Below are positions 7,335-14,074 of a stretch of DNA of 14,074 nucleotides, one piece after another. The translations under genes were made by a program, and so were the position numbers. This DNA comes from Tranzscheliella williamsii (taxonomy: Eukaryota > Basidiomycota > Ustilaginomycetes > Ustilaginales > Ustilaginaceae). Under the pieces are notes generated by a model that saw nothing but the letters and a program-made list of their open reading frames with translations, did not search any database and had not been told where the DNA came from. Position 1 is the stretch's first letter. Every line of letters starts with the position of its first letter. Location: positions 1 through 14,074 of the forward strand of contig JALBYF010000130.1 in the NCBI GenBank assembly GCA_023212725.1, in the 5' to 3' direction.

Positions 7335-10319
7335 CTATTGTTTAAAGAAGGCGACGATGGCTTGGATTCCAGCAGGCGACAGACCGTGCCTAGGATAGCA
7401 GACGTAGACTCGATCCTCGGTGGCACCGAGCTTCTGTCGAAACTCTCCCTTGTTGGTGAGCCGATTGTGCTCGGCAATGGCGTGGTACGCTTTGGTCAGC
7501 GCCTTGGTTGCGACACCGCTAAGACCATGCTTGGGAATCAACGTCGAGGTGGCCGAGGCACCAAACGTCATGGGAGAGTGCGAGTGGGCATCGAGCGCAT
7601 GAAGAATGATGTTTTCGATCGAGCCGTTAGGCGCACCTGGGAAATCAAGCGCCCACTTGATCTGCCATCCATGCTCGAGCGACAGCTGATGCAATACCAC
7701 CATCGAGCAAACCGTATTGTTGCTGTCGCGGGCAATGTAGTACACTCTGTGGTCCATGTCCTGCCAGGGGTGCACCTCAGTCATGTGCACTTGCTCTCCC
7801 TTCCTGTTCTTGCGCCAGTCCTCGATTCGTTCGTCTACCTCCTTGATCACATCTTCCGGTACATTTTGTTTGAGGTTATAGTCCTGGATCTTGACACCCT
7901 CCTTGCGTGCGTGCCGCACCTTCTTCTGAATGTCTGGATCGTGCTTGGCAGGATTCTTGGCAGGTTCCAGTACACGCTCTTCGGCAGCCACCGAGAGCGT
8001 GCACCAGTCGAGGCGGCCACCGAGGATTTCTTCCATTTCGTCATTTACCATCATCCAGAGGGGCTTGAGCTTGGCGTCCTTCTTCAAGAACTGCAAAAAG
8101 GCGCTCGTCACCTGGATAAACTGCGACTCGTCACAAAGAGGATCGCCAATGATCATGGCGTAACCCTTGAACGGAGAATAGCCAATCGCCGCTCCCGTAT
8201 CGTCGTGGCGCCAGACCTTGTATCGTTCGTCCAGCCAAGCCGTGTTGGAGGCGTCTCCGTAGTTGGCGATTAGCTTCTCCAGCGGCTGCAGGTCTCGCAA
8301 CTCGCTTTCTCCGTCTGCTCGCAGGGCGACTCGAGGATTCTTCCAAGGGGGAGGGTTGGTGGCGGCCTCCGGGTGTCGAAGCTCATTCTCGGCCTTTTGC
8401 AGCGGTAAACTCTTGGGATCACGATGGAACAAGGTGCCCAGCCGGACGTCTCCAAGGTTGAGGTAGAGCATGACCAATCGTTCCAGGCCGATACCGCATC
8501 CCGCGTGCGGGGGAGCACCGAGCTTGAAACCTTCGAGATACTCCTGCATACCTTTCGGGCTCATCGAGAGTCGATCCATCTTCTTTTCCAACTCGTCGAT
8601 ATCGTGGATGCGCTGACCGCCGGTGCAGATCTCCTGTCCTCGAATGAAGATATCGAACGAGTTGGTGACCTTGGGATTGTCTTTATCCTCCATAGCGTAG
8701 AAGGGGCGAACAGAGGAGGGGAACTTATCGAGAATGTAATAGTCGGTGTTGTACTTTTCCTTGATCAGCTCGCCGAGTCGAATCTCGGCACGTGTGTGCA
8801 AATCCTCGTCTTCCAGGGGTAGACTGCCGTCCTCCTCGACGTAACCGGAATCACGCAGGATGCGGACACCTTGAGCAAAGGGCAAGATGAGCGTGTCATC
8901 TGGGTATACAAGGTCATCGTGCGGGAAATGACGTTTGATGAGCTCGCGTTCCACCTTGAACTTGTCGCGCAGCGTAGCGAAAATGGTCTTGAGCATGCCG
9001 TCGATGACCTTGATAGCATCGTAGTAGTGTACGATCTCCATCTCAATGTCTAAGCCAGTATACTCGGTAAGGTGACGGGCGGTGTTGGAGTTTTCGGCCC
9101 TAAAGACAGGACCGATCTCATAGACTCGCCTGAAGTCGGCAGCGATACACATCTGCTTGTAGAGCTGAGGGCTTTGGGCCAAAAAAGCGGGGCGGCCAAA
9201 GTAGTCGAGCATGAAAACGCTCGAGCCGGATTCAGAGGCGCCGCCCTGCAGCTTGGGGGTGTGGATTTCGAGAAAGCCGCTCTTGTCCAGATGAGAGCGG
9301 AAGGCGTTGCAAATGGCCGCGTTGACGCGGAAGATGGCCTGAGCGGTGGGGGTTCGAAGATCGATGATCCGGTTACTGAGACGAACGCGCTGGCTGATGT
9401 AGGCTGGCTCATGTGGTTGAATGGGCTGGTGTTCATCGTGCGGTAGGTCGTCACCGTCCTCTTCGTGGGTGTTGTTGGCGCTGATGTCCGTGTCGCCATG
9501 GTCGCTCTTCTTGAGAACGAGATCTGCATCATAGACGTTGAAGGGCAACTGCTCCTTGTTGGGTGCAACAACGTAGATCTCTTGGATTTTGACTTCGGCC
9601 TGATGGATGGTAGCACCGGTGATAGGCTCGCGGGCCTTTTGTAGTTTTCCACGGACGAGAACGAGAGACTCGAGTGGCAGGCGTTTGGCCCAGCGCACCA
9701 TGTGTCCGGTGATGACGTCCTCCTCCTCAGCTAGGACGGCCTGGATAGTAGACATCTGTTGGCGCAGAACGACAAAAACAAGATGGGAGCTGACATCCCG
9801 AATGGTATGGATACGGGCACGGAGCGTAACCGTGTCGCCAATCTCCACATCGTCACAGATGGAGGCGATGGTGTTCCACTTATCCTGCTCGCGATCCCAG
9901 CCGTCGGGATAGTGATCACCGTAACGAGCCCGCTGTTCAGGAGTCTCGATCTGAGCGGCTCGAAGGTCGGACTCTCGTCGGAGGAGGGCAATCTTGGTGC
10001 GCACCTTCTCCTGTTCGATGGCCTTGCGCTCCTTTTCCTCCATTTTCTGGGCCTTTTTGATGGCACTGGGACGGGGCTCATCGAGGCTGTCAGCGCGGGA
10101 GGTACTCCGCCTAGAACCGGAGCGGGAGTGGTGGGAGAAGATGTGAGAAAGGCGGAATTTCTTGTCACTAGGATCCGAGCTGGTTGAATCCATGGTACCC
10201 CTAGCCACGGGACTTTTGGGCGAAGCGGTACCGCTCACGGCGCCCGAGGCTGTGGTGGATTTGGTCGAATCCTTCTCACCATGATCATTGGTGAGAGTGG
10301 CAACGGCCCGCTTCAACAT
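7335..10319 (-). CDS. erdS: Ergosteryl-aspartate synthase ErdS: aspartyl-tRNA synthetase fused to DUF2156 aminoacyl-transferase
   Basis: A 994-residue single-exon protein. Residues 1-85 are Ser/Arg-rich and disordered; 86-117 form a Lys/Glu-rich helix like the RNA-binding extension of eukaryotic AspRS. An OB-fold anticodon-binding domain spans about 145-265. The class II catalytic core (about 315-640) shows motif 1 (FLEIHTPKL, 349-357), SPQLYKQM (383-390), motif 2 FRAENSNTARHLTEYTGLD (406-424) and motif 3 GCGIGLERLVML (608-619). Residues about 675-994 are a DUF2156/LPG-synthase C-terminal (GNAT-like) domain, with GYSPFKGYAMIIGDP (713-727), MVND (757-760) and KWALDF (888-893). In Aspergillus fumigatus this fusion (ErdS) charges tRNA-Asp and transfers Asp to the 3-beta-hydroxyl of ergosterol, making ergosteryl-3-beta-O-L-aspartate in membranes. 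The catalytic motifs look intact. The start is ATG with A at -3. An ordinary cytosolic AspRS is expected elsewhere in the genome. Confidence 0.93.
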   Translation of the reverse strand: MLKRAVATLTNDHGEKDSTKSTTASGAVSGTASPKSPVARGTMDSTSSDPSDKKFRLSHIFSHHSRSGSRRSTSRADSLDEPRPSAIKKAQKMEEKERKAIEQEKVRTKIALLRRESDLRAAQIETPEQRARYGDHYPDGWDREQDKWNTIASICDDVEIGDTVTLRARIHTIRDVSSHLVFVVLRQQMSTIQAVLAEEEDVITGHMVRWAKRLPLESLVLVRGKLQKAREPITGATIHQAEVKIQEIYVVAPNKEQLPFNVYDADLVLKKSDHGDTDISANNTHEEDGDDLPHDEHQPIQPHEPAYISQRVRLSNRIIDLRTPTAQAIFRVNAAICNAFRSHLDKSGFLEIHTPKLQGGASESGSSVFMLDYFGRPAFLAQSPQLYKQMCIAADFRRVYEIGPVFRAENSNTARHLTEYTGLDIEMEIVHYYDAIKVIDGMLKTIFATLRDKFKVERELIKRHFPHDDLVYPDDTLILPFAQGVRILRDSGYVEEDGSLPLEDEDLHTRAEIRLGELIKEKYNTDYYILDKFPSSVRPFYAMEDKDNPKVTNSFDIFIRGQEICTGGQRIHDIDELEKKMDRLSMSPKGMQEYLEGFKLGAPPHAGCGIGLERLVMLYLNLGDVRLGTLFHRDPKSLPLQKAENELRHPEAATNPPPWKNPRVALRADGESELRDLQPLEKLIANYGDASNTAWLDERYKVWRHDDTGAAIGYSPFKGYAMIIGDPLCDESQFIQVTSAFLQFLKKDAKLKPLWMMVNDEMEEILGGRLDWCTLSVAAEERVLEPAKNPAKHDPDIQKKVRHARKEGVKIQDYNLKQNVPEDVIKEVDERIEDWRKNRKGEQVHMTEVHPWQDMDHRVYYIARDSNNTVCSMVVLHQLSLEHGWQIKWALDFPGAPNGSIENIILHALDAHSHSPMTFGASATSTLIPKHGLSGVATKALTKAYHAIAEHNRLTNKGEFRQKLGATEDRVYVCYPRHGLSPAGIQAIVAFFKQ

Positions 10320-11473
10320 AATGCCAGAAACGAAACGGTAATGACGGGGGCTTCAATACAGGGGCTAGGTTCGCTGTGATGTGTGGTGTGGGGCTAGGCC
10401 GGGTCACCTGTATAGAGACGGTGGTTGAAACAATGCCCACGGGTCGAGACTGGACGCTGAGGGCGGGGAATATGAGACGGACAGTGTCGTAGATGGTGGT
10501 GGCAATCAGAAAAGGGAGAAAGGCGAACGCTTGGTTGGAAGCGAAAGCAGGCGGGGATCATTGCGACTGCTAGTCGGAATGCGCGGGCCCGAGTCCTGCG
10601 TCCTATCCGCATATGCAAGGTCATCGAGAGCGTTAGTCACGATGATCATAGTGTCCTACCATGAAGGTTCGGGTCGCCACTAACGTTGTAATCAATAAAT
10701 TTGAATATTCGTGACAAAGCCAGTAGCCAGCACGTACCGAAGGAGGAATATAAAATAAGTACGTCAAGACCCATGTTTAGTATTACGTTCTGCGCACTCC
10801 TTAGGGAACGCAAGCATACGAAATTGTGACGGTATCCGACAGCCGCCCTGAGATGTTAGACAAGGCACGCAGGTCCAGATAAGTCTGAGCAACGAGACAG
10901 CAACTCGCGCCGTTAATACATGACTGACTCACTACAACGGATTACCGCTTTGCAATACCCCGTGGAAGACGCGATAAGCTGAGAAGTGCTGCTTACTGCT
11001 TACGGACCGGCAAATCCCGGCGTGGGTCTTCCGTCGATGGCCAAAGCGCCGGCTTCCACTGTGCCGCCCCGCTAGATGCGAGCAATCGAACGCTTCTGTT
11101 CTAAGCCCGAATCAGCAGCCACATACCACGACAACGTGAAGGAGGTCGACGTCCACATCTCGACTTGGCATGGGAAAGGAGAGCAACCGAGTCGCAGTGT
11201 GAGTGGGAAGGCAAAGATGTTAGATCGTAAAAGCATGACCCGCACAGCCATGCGACCTAACAGAGAAGCAATGAGGTTGTGATTTGACCGCGACTTGGAA
11301 CTACGCTAATCTGATAGCGCGCGCTTTTCTTGCGTTTGCCAAGATCGGGCAAGAAATTTCCCCAAAAGGGTCGAATTGACTGGGCTGAGGTTGCGACCGC
11401 CAACCACTCGACGATTGCCCGTATTGTCGACCGCCAGCGACGAACCATACCGACGACAGGCACATCTTGGAAG
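10320..11473. other. Wide divergent intergenic region (ErdS / HAP5)
   Basis: About 1150 bases lie between two divergent start codons. No frame here has coding-like codon use and no tRNA, 5S or spliceosomal snRNA signature is visible. Base composition drops in GC at about 10680-10800, including AATCAATAAATTTGAATATT, followed by a TATA box listed separately. The last 150 bases before the HAP5 ATG are mixed in composition and have no in-frame ATG; the frame is open back to about 11330 but only from TTG. The region may hold both promoters, a long HAP5 leader or an unannotated transcript. Confidence 0.6.
10749..10757 (+). promoter_or_regulatory. Orphan TATA box (TATAAAATA)
   Basis: A near-consensus TATAAAATA stands in an AT-rich patch, about 715 bases before the HAP5 ATG and facing right. 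It is too far to serve a short HAP5 leader, so it may drive a long 5' leader or a non-coding transcript, or may be chance in AT-rich DNA. Confidence 0.3.
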
Positions 11474-12454
11474 ATGTCACAGAGACGGTCAAGAGCCTCG
11501 TCGGCAGGCTCGCAAGATGCTTCGCACTCCCCCATGTCAGACGTCGGTGGCGCAACGACCGGCGCTTCGACGAGCCGAGCCGCCAGCACGGTGCCTGCCT
11601 CCGGTCCCCTAGTGCATCCGTCGCAGGACCTGGATGACTTCCAAGAGTCGTTTTGGAGGTATCAGATGGACCTGGTGGAGCAGGGAGGTGCCGACGGCAA
11701 TGTGATTGACTTTAAATCAGGGCTGCCCACCCAGGGGCAACTGCCGCTGGCGAGGATCAAGAAGGTGATGAAATCCGACGACCAGGTCAAGATGATTTCG
11801 GCCGAAGCGCCCATCCTGTTCGCCAGGGCGTGTGAGATCTTCATCTCGGATCTGACCTGCAGGGCGTTCCTGATCGCAGAAGAACACAAGCGACGCACCA
11901 TCCAGCGCTCCGACATTGCAGGTGCCATCGGCCGGTCGGACCTGTTCGACTTTTTGATCGACATTGTTCCACGGCACGAGAGTGTGCCCAGCAGCCGTTT
12001 GCCAGGAGGGGCCGCGCCCAAGAGGGAGAAGACCGGAGAAGGCAAGAATGCGAACCGTGCCGGTGCGGCTGCTGCCGCCCGACAGCGCAAGAATCAGCTG
12101 CATGCCAGCGATGTAGTGCAGGACGACTCGGATGCGCTGCGCCACCACTACCCTTCTCATGCGCAAGATCAGGCGCAAAAGTACCAGCACAGCGATGCCG
12201 CGTCCTCCTACGTAGATATCGGCCTGGACCCGTCGGCGCATTCCACCGACTCGCTCAATGTCCCACAGCCCGGAACGTCCACGTCGAATCAGGGCGCCAA
12301 CATGGCACACTGGATCCACCCCACGCCGGCCGAAGACGGCGCCCCGCAGCCCGGCTCCGCTTCGCACCCGTCCCACCACCAGCCTCTCGACTATGCACCG
12401 CCGTCCGCAGGCGCGCCGCCTACTTGGCCGCATACCTTCCCCAACTTCGGATAG
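11474..12454 (+). CDS. HAP5: CCAAT-binding factor subunit HAP5 / NF-YC
   Basis: A 326-residue protein from the first in-frame ATG (AAGATGT, A at -3) to TAG. The H2A-like histone fold spans about 87-168 with the family hallmarks LPLARIKKVMK (90-100), VKMISAEAPILFARACEIF (105-123), KRRTIQRSDIAGAI (139-152) and FDFLIDIVPR (158-167). A conserved pre-fold helix ESFWRYQ lies at 58-64. NF-YC pairs with NF-YB (HAP3), the dimer recruits NF-YA (HAP2), and the trimer binds CCAAT boxes in the nucleus; in fungi it governs respiratory, iron and redox-related genes. The N-terminal 50 residues are Ser-rich (RRSRASSAGS). The C-terminal 155 residues are disordered, with an Ala/Arg patch and a Gln/Pro/His-rich tail of the kind found in activation regions. 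There is no intron. Divergent from ErdS. Confidence 0.95.
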   Translation: MSQRRSRASSAGSQDASHSPMSDVGGATTGASTSRAASTVPASGPLVHPSQDLDDFQESFWRYQMDLVEQGGADGNVIDFKSGLPTQGQLPLARIKKVMKSDDQVKMISAEAPILFARACEIFISDLTCRAFLIAEEHKRRTIQRSDIAGAIGRSDLFDFLIDIVPRHESVPSSRLPGGAAPKREKTGEGKNANRAGAAAAARQRKNQLHASDVVQDDSDALRHHYPSHAQDQAQKYQHSDAASSYVDIGLDPSAHSTDSLNVPQPGTSTSNQGANMAHWIHPTPAEDGAPQPGSASHPSHHQPLDYAPPSAGAPPTWPHTFPNFG

Positions 12455-13314
12455 CTCTCGCCCCTGCCAGCCTCCCCTAGCCTCGCTGCTTGTACCAGTA
12501 TCCATTGTAATCCATCTTGCTTTCCGCAGACAGCGATCTTGGCTCGCGATGGCCTCCGTGAGACCGCTTGACGCTTCGCGTACGTTTATCGTCGCCGCCG
12601 CCGCCGCCGCCGCCGCACGTCTTTTGACCTTTTTTGGGACTGAATTTACGGTGTTTAGTAGCCGCCTCTCATAACCATCAAGTAGTCTTTTACACCCACG
12701 TTACCTGGCGAACGTTGCAGCTCGACTGCCTCCGTGGAGAGCACATGTCATACACGCAGCCGAGGCGTAGGTAACGACGGAAAACGAGCGCTCTATTGCA
12801 CCTCGCAGGCAAGGAAGCACGGAACTATGGCGAATTGTGGACGCTACCGGTGCCGTGGGGGTATGCCTTGGCCTAAAACATTTGGCGCGGCGCGGGGGTG
12901 GCACTGGCGGAGAAGCGCCTGTTGGATTCCATGCCGGCATTGTGAGGATTGCCAGTCCGCCGAGCCTGTCCATGCACGGCGCGTCTCGCCTGCTGGCGCC
13001 AGGACCGAAGAGCGCCGCCAGGCGGTGGTCCACCCCCTCCCTGTACAGATTTCGCACAAGGACTCGGCGATGTCGCCTCTAAAGAGTGTCATCCCTTGCA
13101 TCAAGTAGCCTTTCTTGCTCATGGCGCAGGGCTCTAGGTCAAAGGTCGCGCGGTGGACAGCAACGACTGAAGGTTCAGCGCTGAGCACAGCGGGGGTTGC
13201 CGATGAGCCCCGCGGATTAGCCATCTTTCGGCCCTGCTGCTTGTCGCCTTTCGTGTGACGCTGTTGCATGTATCTGAAAGCAGCAAGTGCGTCGGCAGAC
13301 GGCGGTCGATGGGG
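12455..13314. other. Convergent 3' gap (HAP5 / Med10) without a supportable gene
   Basis: 860 bases lie between the two stop codons. It carries the HAP5 3' trailer with a CGC microsatellite. Two overlapping minus-strand frames are open: 13269-12844 (141 codons, ATG start) and 13057-12701 (GTG start). A stretch of the second (about 13035-12900) has rather coding-like third positions, but neither matches a family I know and no clear splice pair links them. They could be a decayed or orphan gene downstream of Med10, or noise in GC-rich DNA. Confidence 0.5.
12593..12616 (+). repeat. (CGC)8 trinucleotide microsatellite
   Basis: Eight perfect CGC units lie about 140 bases after the HAP5 stop codon, probably in its 3' untranslated region. 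They are non-coding on present evidence. GC-rich trinucleotide runs of this kind vary in length between strains. Confidence 0.9.
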
Positions 13315-13920
13315 TCACGTGCCCTGCTCCTGCTTGGTGGCTGGCGCCTGTGCAAGTGCGGGGAATGCGTTGTCGAGGGCGGCGTTGAGCTGGTTGCTGT
13401 AGTCCTGGACGGCGGTGTGCTGGCCGTAGCTGTACTGGTTCTCGCTTGCGAGGCGGTTGATGAAGTTGCGTGTGTGGATGTCTGGATTCTTGCCGGCGTC
13501 GAGCATCTCGATCACGTCCTGGGGCACCATCGCCTTGACGTTGTACTTGGACTTGTCGAGCTCGGCGAGCGCGGCGACACAGTCGTTGACCTTCTGCGCC
13601 ACCAGGTGCTCCGAGCCCTCCTGGACGTCGGCGGCGCAGACGGCGAGTTGGTAGAGCAGGTCGACCACCAAGCGCACACTCGATTCCAGATTCGCACGCA
13701 CCTTCTCCTCTTCGGACACAGCCGGCTGTTCGGGCACTGCAGCTCCAGCGTGCGCCAGCGAGGACGCAGCATGCGATACACTGCCGCCAGCTACCGTGTC
13801 CGCGGGCTCGGTCTTGACGCTGCCGCTCGGGCGAGCTCCCGCACCGGTCCCAACTTGTGGTTCGGGAGACGGGGATGGCGATGTCGGCGTGATCTGCCGC
13901 GGAGGTCGAGAGGCCACCAT
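13315..13920 (-). CDS. MED10: Mediator complex subunit 10 (Med10/Nut2)
   Basis: A 201-residue protein starting at the first in-frame ATG (13918-13920) in an ideal context (GCGCCATGG) and ending in TGA. Residues 1-70 are disordered and Pro/Ser/Ala-rich. The Med10 domain covers about 72-188: LESSVRLVVDLLYQLAVCA (78-96), LVAQKVNDCVAALAELDK (106-123), then the diagnostic VPQDVIEMLDAGKNPDIHT (132-150), close to the family pattern I-P-x-E-V-x-x-Y-I-D-x-G-R-N-P-x-x-Y-T, and an ending helix SNQLNAALDNAF (175-186). Med10 sits in the middle module of Mediator and links activators to RNA polymerase II in the nucleus. The N-terminal tail is longer than in yeast Nut2 and contains VKTEP, a possible SUMO site. 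Single exon in this window. Confidence 0.9.
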   Translation of the reverse strand: MVASRPPRQITPTSPSPSPEPQVGTGAGARPSGSVKTEPADTVAGGSVSHAASSLAHAGAAVPEQPAVSEEEKVRANLESSVRLVVDLLYQLAVCAADVQEGSEHLVAQKVNDCVAALAELDKSKYNVKAMVPQDVIEMLDAGKNPDIHTRNFINRLASENQYSYGQHTAVQDYSNQLNAALDNAFPALAQAPATKQEQGT

Positions 13921-14074
13921 GGCGCAAACCACAACAACAGCAACCTCGTGTTGATACAAGGTGCAGTGATGGAAGAGGAACACAACAATATACTGACGGG
14001 GGTTGATAAAAACACGACAAAGATTGATCAACACACGACAATTCCCGATAGCTAATGCAAAGTCTTACCCCGAT

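Noticed and set aside
7305..8273. 322-codon plus-strand open frame opposite the ErdS transferase domain
   Set aside because: The opposite strand encodes conserved ErdS residues throughout; the antisense frame has no recognisable domain.
11330..11473. N-terminal extension of HAP5
   Set aside because: It would need a TTG start; the first in-frame ATG is at 11474 in good context.
12857..13082. Plus-strand frame with LARRGG, recalling histone H4
   Set aside because: Only a six-residue coincidence; the rest of the frame has no histone-fold residues.
13921..14034. N-terminal extension of Med10 with a hydrophobic stretch
   Set aside because: It would need a TTG start and would put a hydrophobic segment on a nuclear Mediator subunit; the ATG at 13920 has an ideal context.

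Overview
This window is nuclear DNA of a basidiomycete, most likely a smut fungus (Ustilaginomycotina). That assignment is an inference from GC-rich genes with strong C/G third-position bias, nearly intronless genes, short convergent 3' gaps, C/T-rich leader strands and fungal protein families. No single sequence in the window fixes the species.

Layout, left to right. (1) The C-terminal end of an unrecognised plus-strand gene (to 200). (2) A convergent minus-strand gene (277-3090) whose unbroken frame joins a lipid-binding SYLF/Ysc84 domain to a HAD-type phosphatase through a long disordered linker. (3) A promoter region of about 0.9 kb with a perfect GTCACGTGAC palindrome, a CCAAT box and a TATA box. 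(4) A plus-strand zinc-independent medium-chain NADP-dependent oxidoreductase (4019-5134). (5) A convergent, minus-strand secreted histidine phosphatase (PGAM superfamily) in two exons (5316-6370). (6) A gap of about 0.96 kb holding a possible small two-exon cysteine-rich gene. (7) A 994-residue minus-strand protein (7335-10319): aspartyl-tRNA synthetase fused to a C-terminal DUF2156/LPG-synthase domain, the architecture of ergosteryl-aspartate synthase (ErdS). (8) A divergent intergenic region of about 1.15 kb with an AT-rich patch and an orphan TATA box. (9) Plus-strand HAP5/NF-YC (11474-12454). (10) A gap of about 0.86 kb with a (CGC)8 microsatellite. (11) Minus-strand Mediator subunit Med10/Nut2 (13315-13920).

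The genes do not form an operon or an obvious cluster. They cover membrane-lipid biology (ErdS modifies sterols by a tRNA-dependent reaction; SYLF binds phosphoinositides), redox metabolism, an extracellular or vacuolar hydrolase, and RNA polymerase II transcription (HAP5, Med10). The most striking items are the ErdS fusion (a recently described system) and the SYLF-HAD fusion, which I do not recognise as a described architecture. Introns are rare: one is well supported (in the histidine phosphatase) and one is tentative. I see no tRNA, rRNA, transposon or CRISPR.
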